Shown here one piece after another: positions 53,258-62,020 of a stretch of 64,000 bases of DNA (position 1 is its first letter; every line of letters starts with the position of its first letter). The stretch lies in NCBI GenBank assembly GCA_050952465.1, contig JBMNKZ010000005.1:1-64000 (forward strand). Reading direction: 5' to 3'. The translations under genes and the position numbers were made by a program. The notes beneath the pieces are model-generated. The model was given only the letters and a program-made list of their open reading frames with translations. It had not been told where the DNA came from and did not search any database. The stretch is from DUPU01 sp050952465 (GTDB lineage Bacteria > Bacillota > Dehalobacteriia > Dehalobacteriales > Dehalobacteriaceae).

Positions 53258-53851
53258 GTGATTTCTTTCGATCTTTTCTTGAAGGGTATAGATTTTTTTG
53301 AAATAGAAACTGGAAGAAACCAAGAGCTGATTAAGCAACTTTCTGGAATGGAAGGCCTTGCGTTCAAATTAACATGCTCCTCCCCTAGAAATAGTTATCA
53401 AAAAGATTCGTCTTTAGATTCAGATATAAAAAAATATCTGCTTGATAATGGGAATAAATTGATTAATCCCAATTTCCCCCAGTGTCCAATTAATATTGCT
53501 TATGATTTTGCCTTGCGCATTGGTGATAAGAATGTTGTATTTGAAATTGAGAAAGCCAATAAAGAGAAAATTCTTTACGATTACCTTAAAGCTCATATCT
53601 ATATGGATTATGGAATTGATAATGTTGTAATTATTGCACCAAAAAACTGGGTTCATGCGCATGGTACATACGACTTGTTTAAAGTAGCAAAAGAGAGAAT
53701 AAGCTTATGTTATCAATATCAGATGGGTAATGAAAAGAAGTTAAAAAAGATACTAATTGTAGGTTTTACTCAAATATATAATAACCAGATTCACTCAAAC
53801 ACTACGCTTGCAAAAATAAATCAAAAGTGTAAATTATATTTTCAAACGTAA
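53258..53851 (+). CDS. Putative PD-(D/E)XK nuclease-like protein
   Basis: The 197-residue protein contains NIAYDFALRIGDKNVVFEIE (Asp, then Glu-x-Glu after a beta hairpin), KANKEKILYDYLKAHIYMDY and NVVIIAPKNW. This sequence order (acidic, strand, E-x-E/Q, Lys-rich helix, hydrophobic strand) resembles BglII-like restriction endonucleases, but similarity is only by pattern. No methylase lies beside it. GTG start after AAGGGGG. AT-rich relative to the host genes, suggesting acquisition. Confidence 0.4.
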   Translation: MISFDLFLKGIDFFEIETGRNQELIKQLSGMEGLAFKLTCSSPRNSYQKDSSLDSDIKKYLLDNGNKLINPNFPQCPINIAYDFALRIGDKNVVFEIEKANKEKILYDYLKAHIYMDYGIDNVVIIAPKNWVHAHGTYDLFKVAKERISLCYQYQMGNEKKLKKILIVGFTQIYNNQIHSNTTLAKINQKCKLYFQT

Positions 53852-53979
53852 CATGAACTTTGATAGTCAAGTAAAAAGCTGACACTATTAGATCCTGATA
53901 TTGGTAACAACATTACCTGGAATTATGATTATCAGATGAGTCTTCAAATTTTTTTACAATTAATGCGGTTTGTCTAAGA

Positions 53980-54594
53980 TCGGGAAAACCGCAGTTGTTT
54001 TCCTCCGAAAAACAAGATACGCTTTCCCTCACCCAGGCTGAAATTTAATATGCGCGATGGGGCCGTAAGTTCCATAAATTTAATGAGCTTATTATATCCG
54101 TGCATTACTCTGGCCAAGATATATGACCCGATTAAGTTCTTAAATCGTGGTATATCAAGGGCTGATATTGAATCTGCATTATCAAATAGAGGAATTGCTG
54201 TATTTCTTATACGCCTAAACAGAATGCGGTTGGTTATGATGACAGCTGGTATTCTGTAGCTACCATTATGTTCGATCTTAGGGAAAAGCAAATAAATAAT
54301 TGGTTAAATGAGAAGGACTTCATGTGGAACTTTAAAGAGGATCTAGAGGACAATGAAACAGAAGATGATTGGGGAGCACTGAAAAAACACTTTGCAGAAT
54401 TGCGCCAGATGTACGAAAATGCAGATAATCTAAAACTTGGTCGCCGGCCGGATCTTACTGATGTGCTGGTTCATATGGCTATGGCTTCGTCTGCTGTTTG
54501 CGCCCTGCGCTTGATATCTTCAGAGAAATATCGAATTGAAGAAGAGTTACTTCGACTGTTATTTATAGAGGGAGCGCTTATCACAAAAATTTAA
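53980..54594 (+). pseudogene. Degraded hypothetical gene
   Basis: An open frame without start (RLKFNMRDGAVSSINLMSLL, then GISRADIESALSNRGIAVFL) continues in another frame after about 54213 (PKQNAVGYDDSWYSVATIMF, to LLFIEGALITKI). Adding one C to CGCCTAA joins them. The last 108 residues from ATG 54268 could still be translated. Charged, helical, unknown. Confidence 0.45.
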
Positions 54595-54708
54595 TACCAC
54601 TTTAGGAATTAACAAATCATATAATGTTTAAGAAGAAGATATCACAATAGATTTAAAGATAAAAAGACAAGCTTACTAAACAAGAAATATAACTGGGAGT
54701 TGGTATTT

Positions 54709-55236
54709 ATGCCTTTTACAATAATTCGCCAGGACATCACGAAAATGCATGTTGACGCAATCGTCAACGCCGCGAATACTGCACTCCAGATGGGAGGCGG
54801 GGTTTGCGGTGCCATATTCAAGGCGGCGGGAGCGCATGACCTCCAAGTTGCCTGTGATAAGCTCGCGCCTATTCAGACCGGCGAGGCGGTTATCACACCG
54901 GGATTCAGGCTGCCGGCAAAGTATATCATACATACGGCAGGACCAGTTTACAAAGATGGCAAGCAGGGAGAGGAAATTAAACTTCGATCCTGCTATCTTA
55001 ACAGTTTGAAACGAGCCGTAGAAAATAATTGTGAGAGCATTGCCTTTCCGCTGATTTCAAGCGGGATTTACGGCTACCCAAAAGGCGAAGCCCTGCGGGT
55101 TGCGACTTTTGCCATACAAGACTTTCTCGCCGATCACGATATTAGTATCTACCTTGCTGTATTCGACAAGGCGGCGTTCATGCTTAGCTCAAAACTCCTT
55201 GGCGAAGTCTCCTGTTACATTGATGAAATTATGTAG
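54709..55236 (+). CDS. Macro domain protein (ADP-ribose-binding/hydrolase)
   Basis: The 175-residue single macro domain shows VDAIVNAANTALQMGGGVCG near residue 14 (ADP-ribose loop), AVITPGFRLPAKYIIHTAGP near 64, and FPLISSGIYGYPKGEAL near 115. It is of MacroD type, which removes ADP-ribose from proteins or acts on O-acetyl-ADP-ribose. ATG 54709 after GGGAG. It is preceded and followed by non-operonic sequence. Confidence 0.93.
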   Translation: MPFTIIRQDITKMHVDAIVNAANTALQMGGGVCGAIFKAAGAHDLQVACDKLAPIQTGEAVITPGFRLPAKYIIHTAGPVYKDGKQGEEIKLRSCYLNSLKRAVENNCESIAFPLISSGIYGYPKGEALRVATFAIQDFLADHDISIYLAVFDKAAFMLSSKLLGEVSCYIDEIM

Positions 55237-55375
55237 GTGAGCACTTAGCCCACTTTCCCGCCTTAAGCTTATAAGTTTTTTTGTATTTTTACGACAAATT
55301 GTGTCATGTTGAGATTGGCAAGCATAACATGTACTAGAGGACAAAAAACTTATACTTAAGGAAAGGGGTAATATT

Positions 55376-55471
55376 ATGTCCAGAAAAAATAATGGCGTAT
55401 TCGAAGACATTGTAGACTTAATTATTATCTTAATCGTGTTAGAGTTCCTTTGCTGCTGCGTTTTCGATTAA
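55376..55471 (+). CDS. 31-residue membrane peptide
   Basis: Reads MSRKNNGVFEDIVDLIIILI, then VLEFLCCCVFD. A single hydrophobic helix follows a basic start and ends in three cysteines. AAGGAAAGGGG precedes ATG, and a terminator follows the stop, so it is an expressed unit. It resembles tiny sporulation or envelope peptides of Firmicutes, but no family is recognised. Confidence 0.65.
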   Translation: MSRKNNGVFEDIVDLIIILIVLEFLCCCVFD

Positions 55472-55482
55472 CCTACCTAAAA

Positions 55483-55510
55483 TGGGCCCTGTCTAGGGGC
55501 CTATTTTTAT
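55483..55510 (+). terminator. Terminator after small peptide gene
   Basis: GGGCCCT, TCT-type loop, AGGGGCC, then TATTTTTATT. Confidence 0.75.
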
Positions 55511-55582
55511 TAAGTGACAGTTGCCATTTGGGCATATATATTTTAAACTGTTAATATCATCTTTTTGCCAGGAGGAAATGAT

Positions 55583-56797
55583 ATGAAGTATTTAGTTGTA
55601 CTTGGAGATGGTATGGCAGACTATAAATTAGCGGCGTTTGGAAATAAAACGCCGCTTCATCTTGCTTATAAACCGCATATGGACAACCTTGCTAAGGTTT
55701 CGGAGATAGGGATGGTAAAGACTATTCCTGATGGTTATCCGCCGGGAAGTGATGTGGCTAATATGTCGGTTTTAGGCTATGAACCGGAAATCTATTATAC
55801 CGGTCGTTCTCCTTTAGAAGCCGTAAGTTTAGGGGTCGATCTAGGGGAGAATGATGTTGCCTTTAGGTGTAATCTGGTAACATTATCATCAGATGAGAAT
55901 TATGCGGAAAAAACCATGATGGATTATAGTTCCGAGGAGATCACCAGCGAAGAAGCTGAAGTTCTTATTAACGATATTAATCGGGAAATTGGCACCGAGG
56001 AATTTCGTTTTTACCCCGGAATTAGCTACCGTCATTTATTAGTTTGGGAAAATGGCCGAGAGAATTTTGACTTGACACCTCCCCATGATATTTCGGACCG
56101 GGTGATTGGCTCTTATTTGCCTAAAGGTGAGGGAAGTGAGATTCTAACCCGGATGATGATAAAAAGCTATGACATTTTAAAAGACCATCCGGTAAACAAT
56201 AAAAGGAGAGCTCAAGGGCTTAGACCTGCAACATCCATCTGGCTTTGGGGACAAGGGAAGAAACCGGCGTTTACGCCTTTTAGTGAAAAGTTTGGACTTA
56301 ACGGCTCAGTAATTTGCGCGGTAGATTTAATTAAGGGTCTGGGCATTTGCGCAGGACTAGATGCACCCCATGTTCCCGGCGCAACAGGTGCGGTGCACAC
56401 TAATTTTTCAGGAAAAGCTGACGCTGCTCTGGATGAATTAAAGGCAGGTAAGGATTTTGTTTATATCCATGTGGAAGCACCTGACGAGGCGGGGCATCAA
56501 GGGAATCCCCAGGAAAAGATTGGTGCTATCGAAAAAATTGATGAGCAGGTAGTAGGAAGATTGCTTCAGGGATTAAAGGAAATGGGAGAAGATTACCGGA
56601 TGTTGATTCTACCGGATCATCCTACTCCTATCAGTATCAAAACTCATACTGCAGATCCGGTTCCTTTTATGATTTTTGACAGCCGAAAGGAATTTCCATC
56701 TAATGCTAAAGCATATACAGAAGAAGAGACAGAGGCCTCCGGCCGATTTGTGCAAAGCGGTCCCGAATTAATGACAAAATTCATTAAGGGAGAATAA
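55583..56797 (+). CDS. apgM: 2,3-bisphosphoglycerate-independent phosphoglycerate mutase (archaeal type)
   Basis: The 404-residue protein belongs to the alkaline phosphatase superfamily. It has LVVLGDGMADYKL (metal-binding Asp), GYPPGSDVANMSVLGY with the phosphorylated Ser, VHVEAPDEAGHQG and LPDHPTPISIKTHT carrying metal ligands. It interconverts 3- and 2-phosphoglycerate in glycolysis and gluconeogenesis. ATG 55583 follows CAGGAGGAAATGAT. First gene of a tight trio with ubiE and hflX. Confidence 0.93.
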   Translation: MKYLVVLGDGMADYKLAAFGNKTPLHLAYKPHMDNLAKVSEIGMVKTIPDGYPPGSDVANMSVLGYEPEIYYTGRSPLEAVSLGVDLGENDVAFRCNLVTLSSDENYAEKTMMDYSSEEITSEEAEVLINDINREIGTEEFRFYPGISYRHLLVWENGRENFDLTPPHDISDRVIGSYLPKGEGSEILTRMMIKSYDILKDHPVNNKRRAQGLRPATSIWLWGQGKKPAFTPFSEKFGLNGSVICAVDLIKGLGICAGLDAPHVPGATGAVHTNFSGKADAALDELKAGKDFVYIHVEAPDEAGHQGNPQEKIGAIEKIDEQVVGRLLQGLKEMGEDYRMLILPDHPTPISIKTHTADPVPFMIFDSRKEFPSNAKAYTEEETEASGRFVQSGPELMTKFIKGE

Positions 56798-56801
56798 CCT
56801 A

Positions 56802-57533
56802 ATGAATGATTTACCAAGTAATGAAAATAAGGAAGGTTATGTCCGAGATTTGTTCAATACCATTGCCGGGAGATATGACCTCCTTAACTCGATGATGAGT
56901 TTAGGCATGGACAATAAGTGGCGTCGGTTTGCCGTAAGACGTTCAGAGGTGGGCCCGGGTAGTCTTGCTCTTGATATTTGCTGCGGTACCGGGAAAATTA
57001 CTTTAGAATTGGCGAAGCGAGTTGGAGAGACAGGACATGTCACCGGGCTGGATTTTTCGGAAAAGATGCTGGATGTAGCAAGAAAGTCAGTAACTGCATC
57101 CGGATTAGAAAAAAGAATTACTATAAAGCAGGGAAATGCTATGGATCTCCCCTTTCCTGATAACTCTTTTGATGCTGTAACAGTGGGCTGGGGGCTCCGT
57201 AATGTACCGGATATCTTTACCGTGGTAAATGAAATGCGCCGGGTGGTAAAACCCGGTGGTATGATAATTTCTTTGGATATGGGTAAGCCAGAGATACCTG
57301 TTTTTAAGGAAATATACTGGTTGTATTTTGAAAAAATAGTACCTCTCATGGGGAAAATATGGGCCAGAAAAGAGTCTGCCTACAATTATCTGCATTATTC
57401 AGCGAAAGCATTTTTGCACCAAAAAGAGCTGGCGGCTCTTTTTCAAGAGGCCGGTTTAACCGATACGGCTTATCATAATCTTTGTGGGGGAGTAGTAGCT
57501 GTAGTTGAGGGGAGAAAACCCCGAAGGAGCTGA
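56802..57533 (+). CDS. ubiE: Demethylmenaquinone methyltransferase
   Basis: The 243-residue AdoMet-dependent enzyme has LALDICCGTGKITLELAKR (motif I, residues 52-70), YDLLNSMMSLGMDNKWRR and DAVTVGWGLRNVPD, all UbiE/MenG signatures. It makes the last methylation in menaquinone synthesis, implying a quinone-based respiratory chain. Lies four bases after apgM and four before hflX. Confidence 0.95.
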   Translation: MNDLPSNENKEGYVRDLFNTIAGRYDLLNSMMSLGMDNKWRRFAVRRSEVGPGSLALDICCGTGKITLELAKRVGETGHVTGLDFSEKMLDVARKSVTASGLEKRITIKQGNAMDLPFPDNSFDAVTVGWGLRNVPDIFTVVNEMRRVVKPGGMIISLDMGKPEIPVFKEIYWLYFEKIVPLMGKIWARKESAYNYLHYSAKAFLHQKELAALFQEAGLTDTAYHNLCGGVVAVVEGRKPRRS

Positions 57534-57536
57534 AAA

Positions 57537-59336
57537 ATGAAACTAAGTGGCAACTTGACAGGTTTATCCCAAGTAATCATCGAAAAACTTGATGCCTTGT
57601 ATGAGATTAATGTGGAGCGGGGAATGGTCATTAATTCTCTTCTAGCCGGGCAAATGGCAGCGATTACCCATGCTATCCATAAGGAAATTGCGGTTTACCT
57701 GAACCGGCGGGGTAAGGTAATTCATGTTGCTATTGGCAATGACTATACAGTTCCCTTGGAGGAGGTTTCTTTAAGAAGAGGCCAAAAACGATTAAGTGGA
57801 GTCCGGTGTATACACACCCACCCTGGGGAAGACGGAACTTTAAGCAGTGTTGATTTAGCCGCTCTGGATCTTATGAATTTTGACTGTATGGTAGCCTTAG
57901 GTATTTTGGAGGACGGGTCTGTCGGAACAGTGGGAATTGGTTTTAAAGATTTAAGTTCTTCCCATCAAAAAGTATCTCAGATGGTCTTGTCGAATCTTAA
58001 TGCTCTGGAACAAATGGATTTCTTAGGCATGATCGCGGAAATAGAGAAACACACCGATGATATGCACCGGACAGGTGAAGAAAATACCCGGGAAAAAGCC
58101 TTTTTAGTAGCTCTCTTAAAGGATAACCATAGAGAAAAAACCGAGGAATCTCTGGATGAATTGGAACAGTTGACTTTATCTGCAGGATTAGTTGTATTAG
58201 GAAAAGATATTCAGAAAAGAGATCGACCGGATGCTGCCACCTTTATCGGACGGGGTAAGGCACAGGAACTTCGGCTTATTGCTCAGTCGGAAGGGATTAA
58301 TGCGATCATTTTTGATGATGAGTTAACTCCGGCTCAACAGCGGAATTTAGAAGATTTAATCGGAGTAAAAATTATTGATCGTTCTATGCTGATTTTGGAC
58401 ATTTTTGCTCAAAGGGCTTGGAGTAACGAGGGTAAACTTCAGGTGGAACTGGCCCAGTTAAAGTATCTGCTGCCTCGCCTGGTGGGGCAGGGTACAGTTC
58501 TTTCCCGGCTAGGTGGAGGGATCGGTACCAGAGGACCCGGGGAAACCAAATTGGAAGTTGACCGGCGAAGAATCAGAAAAAGAATCTCTGACTTGGAAGC
58601 CCGGCTGGAGTTGGTAAAAAAGTCCCGGGCTCTCCATCGAAAAAGATGGGCAGATTTAAGAATACCGGTGGTGGCTTTGGTTGGTTACACTAATGCAGGA
58701 AAATCTTCCTTAATGAATGTTTTGAGCGGAGCAGAAGTTTTAGTAGAAGACAGATTATTTGCAACTTTAGATCCCACCACCCGGAAGGTAGACCTACCCG
58801 ATGGGCGTTCCTTCTTACTTACAGATACGGTAGGTTTTGTTCGAAAACTACCTCATCATTTGATTGCTGCTTTTCGAGCCACTCTTGAGGAAACCATGGA
58901 AGCTGATATTTTACTTCATGTGATTGACGGCAGCAGTGAGCAGGCGGAAGAGCATGCTGTTACGGTAAATCAGGTCTTAAAAGAACTGGGAATTGCCGAT
59001 AAGCCGGTGATTACCGTAATCAATAAAATAGATTTAATTATCTATGATGCGGTTTTAAATCGTTTGCTGCAGTTGTTTGATCCTGCCCTTGCAATTTCTG
59101 CTAAGAAGCAAGTTGGAATTGAGGGGCTTTTGAAAAAAATCGGGGAAACCCTGCCCCAAAATTTGCAGTATATTAAGGTATGCATTCCATTTCATCAGGC
59201 ATCTCTGGTAACAGACATCCACAATCAGGGAAGGGTAATAGAAGAGGAATATCTTCCGGAAGGGATTCAAATCGAGGCCTATGTTGATCAGCGGTTAAAA
59301 AGCATAATTGAAAAAAAAGTCTCCTTTATTGAGTAG
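57537..59336 (+). CDS. hflX: HflX GTPase with amino-terminal JAMM-like domain
   Basis: The 599-residue protein is far longer than ordinary HflX (about 420). Residues 1-185 contain RGKVIHVAIGNDYTVPLEEV and IHTHPGEDGTLSSVDLAAL, which fits the JAMM/JAB metalloprotease pattern HxHPx(7)SxxD. Residues 210-365 are the HflX helical domain (RGKAQEL; GGGIGTRGPGETKLE). The GTPase domain has GYTNAGKSS near 383, DTVGFVRKLPH near 432 and NKID near 500. HflX splits stalled or hibernating ribosomes. The fused domain's role is unknown. Confidence 0.9.
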   Translation: MKLSGNLTGLSQVIIEKLDALYEINVERGMVINSLLAGQMAAITHAIHKEIAVYLNRRGKVIHVAIGNDYTVPLEEVSLRRGQKRLSGVRCIHTHPGEDGTLSSVDLAALDLMNFDCMVALGILEDGSVGTVGIGFKDLSSSHQKVSQMVLSNLNALEQMDFLGMIAEIEKHTDDMHRTGEENTREKAFLVALLKDNHREKTEESLDELEQLTLSAGLVVLGKDIQKRDRPDAATFIGRGKAQELRLIAQSEGINAIIFDDELTPAQQRNLEDLIGVKIIDRSMLILDIFAQRAWSNEGKLQVELAQLKYLLPRLVGQGTVLSRLGGGIGTRGPGETKLEVDRRRIRKRISDLEARLELVKKSRALHRKRWADLRIPVVALVGYTNAGKSSLMNVLSGAEVLVEDRLFATLDPTTRKVDLPDGRSFLLTDTVGFVRKLPHHLIAAFRATLEETMEADILLHVIDGSSEQAEEHAVTVNQVLKELGIADKPVITVINKIDLIIYDAVLNRLLQLFDPALAISAKKQVGIEGLLKKIGETLPQNLQYIKVCIPFHQASLVTDIHNQGRVIEEEYLPEGIQIEAYVDQRLKSIIEKKVSFIE

Positions 59337-59364
59337 GGGTTGCATATCAATGCAACCCTTTTTT
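59337..59364 (+). terminator. Terminator after hflX
   Basis: GGGTTGCAT, ATCA-type loop, ATGCAACCC, then six T. Closes the apgM-ubiE-hflX operon. Confidence 0.85.
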
Positions 59365-59442
59365 AGTTTCGGCATGACATTGGGATAAAAGGGCAAATCT
59401 AATACTTGGAGAAAACATCTGTTGACGGTAAGGAGATTGGTG

Positions 59443-60393
59443 ATGCGAAAAGTATTCTTTTTAGGTGCCGGAGCGTCCCGGGAAGCAGGGATTCCTACGC
59501 AGGAAGAGCTTTGGGAGCAGATTCAGGAAAGATTTATCCAAACCGGCGATTTATCTATAAAAAAGGTCTTGGATTTTGCGGCATATCTAAACTTTGCAAA
59601 ATTTAATACCAAGTTGCATATTAACACGGCAGAACTTTTAACTCTTATAGATATAGCTTTAGAACAAAATGTTTCTCTGGGGCGGTATAGAGGCGATGAC
59701 TTAAGAAAAATCAGAGACATTCTGGTTAGCGTCATGTGTGAGATCTTGGAAATGGCTGTTTATGAAGGGTATAATGGGGTTTTAACGGAATTTTGCGAAA
59801 GACTAACAGGTGAAGATAGTGTCATTTCCTTAAACTACGACACAGTAATAGATCACATTTTAATGGGTTGTAAGGGCGAGATAGATTATGGTTTCTCCTT
59901 TGACTATTGTTTTGGGGAAACACAGTTAAGGGAAGGGGGGGAAAGGCAGTTATTATTAAAGCCTCATGGCTCGTTAAACTGGCGTTATTGCAGCCGGTGT
60001 AATCATATTTATCTTCTACCGGATAAAAGGAGTAGAAACAGCTCACATAATATAACTTGTCCTTCCGATGAACATCCTTTGGGGGAAGTCATTGTGACGC
60101 CGACTTATCATAAAAAGTTTCTAGTACCTCAACTGCATAATGTTTGGATGCTTTCATTCGAAAAAATTAAGGAGGCCGATGTGATTAATTTTGTCGGATA
60201 TTCTTTTCCTCCCGGAGATATGCATATTATCCATCTTATAAAGCGGGCGGTTTTAGCAGGAAAAAAGATCCCGGAAATTAATGTGATTTCGCCGGACATT
60301 CATGGTATGGTATTTCAAAGGTGTAAAAATATTTTTTTCGAATTTAATTTTTATAAAACTGCTTTTCGAGATTATTTTTATGATAAGATTTGA
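59443..60393 (+). CDS. SIR2-like NAD-binding protein
   Basis: The 316-residue protein shows FLGAGASREAGIPTQEEL near residue 5, SLNYDTVIDH near 130, LKPHGSLNW near 170 (catalytic-type His), a zinc site with CSRCN and a later Cys, and NFVGYSFPPGDMH near 255. This is the SIR2_2/SIR2-like group, which includes NADases of antiphage systems. It has its own spacing and no visible partner gene, so it could be a deacetylase-like or NAD-consuming enzyme. ATG 59443 after AAGGAGA. Confidence 0.8.
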   Translation: MRKVFFLGAGASREAGIPTQEELWEQIQERFIQTGDLSIKKVLDFAAYLNFAKFNTKLHINTAELLTLIDIALEQNVSLGRYRGDDLRKIRDILVSVMCEILEMAVYEGYNGVLTEFCERLTGEDSVISLNYDTVIDHILMGCKGEIDYGFSFDYCFGETQLREGGERQLLLKPHGSLNWRYCSRCNHIYLLPDKRSRNSSHNITCPSDEHPLGEVIVTPTYHKKFLVPQLHNVWMLSFEKIKEADVINFVGYSFPPGDMHIIHLIKRAVLAGKKIPEINVISPDIHGMVFQRCKNIFFEFNFYKTAFRDYFYDKI

Positions 60394-60510
60394 TTAAATT
60401 GAGAAAAGATTTTTGGGACTGGCACGAATCCCTTTTTTTCTGAATAACAATATTTAGCAATACTATTATTTCAGCTAATATTGGGATTTAGAGGAACAGG
60501 AGGGATTGCC

Positions 60511-60729
60511 ATGACTGATTTTAACCGCTGGATTCGAAAAAAAATTTATAGTTTGTTTGGTCGGAGTAAATTTTCCGCTATTTTATGTGAGCTGCAGAGT
60601 ATTGCCCGGTTATTGATCTTCTTTGCCACTGTGGGGCTTTTTATGTACGCTTTAATTTTCCCTCATTTCTGGATTATACTTATTCTTTTTTTACTTTTCC
60701 TGGCTCTGTTGGCTCTTTGTCAGGATTAA
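60511..60729 (+). CDS. Small membrane protein, unknown
   Basis: The 72-residue protein has a basic amino-terminal amphipathic part (FNRWIRKKIYSLFGRSK) and two hydrophobic segments (about 30-48, 50-70). AGGAGG precedes ATG 60511. No family recognised. Confidence 0.65.
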   Translation: MTDFNRWIRKKIYSLFGRSKFSAILCELQSIARLLIFFATVGLFMYALIFPHFWIILILFLLFLALLALCQD

Positions 60730-60813
60730 TTCGCCACTTAGATAGCCTTTTTGCCAATTCATGTATATTATTGTATAATCGTACTAACTATATCTTTAAA
60801 TGGGGTGATATTA

Positions 60814-61506
60814 TTGAAGGTCAGCTATCTTGGACATGCTTGTTTTATGCTGGAAGGAAATAAAAAAGTTATTATTGATCCGTTCTTAACGGGAAATCCC
60901 AAGGCAGCGAAGAGACCGGAAGATATTAAAGCGGATTATATTTTAGTTTCCCATGGACATAGTGATCATTTAGGTGATGCGATTGAAATTGCTCGGCGAT
61001 CCCAAGGTACTATTATTGCTCCTAATGAATTAGCAGTTTTTTGTGAGCGTAAAGGAGCTCAAGTACATAATATGCACATCGGAGGAGCATATAATTTTGA
61101 TGGGATAAAGGTAAAACTAACTCAAGCTTGGCATGGTTCGGCTTTTGTTGATGATAGGGATCTTATTTTTACGGGAAATCCTTGTGGATTTTTGATTTGG
61201 ATTGATGGATTATGCATTTATCATGCTGGAGATACCGGACTTTTTGGTGATATGGATACTGTAATTGGTAGGAATCATCAAATTGACCTGGCACTTTTGC
61301 CCATTGGAGATAACTTCACCATGGGTCCGGAGGATGCTGTGATTGCAGCCGGCTGGCTCAAGGCGAAAACAGTAGTTCCCATGCATTATAATACATGGCC
61401 ATTGATATCCCAAGATCCTGAGTTATTTAAAAGATCAGTGGAATCACAAACAAAAAGTAAATGCTTAATCTTAAAACCAGGAGAAAGTACAAATTTAAAG
61501 GTATAG
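60814..61506 (+). CDS. UPF0173 metal-dependent hydrolase
   Basis: The 230-residue metallo-beta-lactamase-fold protein has SHGHSDHLGDAIEIA (HxHxDH) near residue 48, HAGDTGLFGDM, and PMHYNTWPLI near 190. Length matches UPF0173 when started at TTG 60814, preceded by GGGGTGAT. Hydrolase of unknown substrate, widespread in Firmicutes. Confidence 0.9.
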   Translation: MKVSYLGHACFMLEGNKKVIIDPFLTGNPKAAKRPEDIKADYILVSHGHSDHLGDAIEIARRSQGTIIAPNELAVFCERKGAQVHNMHIGGAYNFDGIKVKLTQAWHGSAFVDDRDLIFTGNPCGFLIWIDGLCIYHAGDTGLFGDMDTVIGRNHQIDLALLPIGDNFTMGPEDAVIAAGWLKAKTVVPMHYNTWPLISQDPELFKRSVESQTKSKCLILKPGESTNLKV

Positions 61507-61559
61507 ATCTTGCGAATTTTACAACTTAAGTAGGGGGCAAGTTTTTGTGCCTACCCGTT

Positions 61560-61583
61560 AAGCCCATTAGGGCTTTTTTCTTT
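61560..61583 (+). terminator. Terminator after UPF0173 gene
   Basis: AAGCCC, ATTA loop, GGGCTT and a T-rich run. Confidence 0.85.
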
Positions 61584-61659
61584 TTTAAGATTTTTTGATT
61601 TTATTAATTTTTTTCTTTTTGGGGAAAGCTAATTTTAGATTTTGAGGAGGTGAACTTCA

Positions 61660-61794
61660 TTGTCAAAAATTAAATGTGTTGTTGAAGAGTGTAAGTATAA
61701 TAAGAACCAAATTTGCCAAGCCGGGGAAATTGAAGTTCGATCTAGTGGCAGTATAAAGTGTCCCCTTTGTCAAGACACAAATTTCAAAATCTAA
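61660..61794 (+). CDS. DUF1540 protein
   Basis: A 44-residue protein starting at TTG with GAGGAGGTG upstream: KIKCVVEECKYNKNQICQAG, then SSGSIKCPLCQ. Cys spacing matches DUF1540, small zinc-binding proteins common in clostridia. The IS3 element begins two bases after its stop. Confidence 0.85.
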   Translation: MSKIKCVVEECKYNKNQICQAGEIEVRSSGSIKCPLCQDTNFKI

Positions 61795-62020
61795 ATGTGC
61801 CAGATATCCCCATTTCATAACCTTGTTCGTCCCGTTTCATTTTTTTGATTTGTTCACATAAGCAGCCGCCTGCGATTAGCAGGTTGCCTTGAGTTTGGGG
61901 CTGGCAAATGGTATGCTTGCACGATTTGCGGGGGAGATATCAGTTTCATTCATAACCTCATCCCGCCCGCATCGCATCTTTACACCATTTGCCGGACACA
62001 AAGTCAAGGTCGGCGGTCAA

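Noticed and set aside
53974..54291. Minus-strand open frame of 105 codons
   Set aside because: It has no ribosome site and lies over plus-strand coding remnants that continue into a real-looking protein.
61507..61560. Second riboswitch-like GGGGGCAA motif
   Set aside because: It forms only a simple GTAGG/CCTAC hairpin and lacks the GEMM core.
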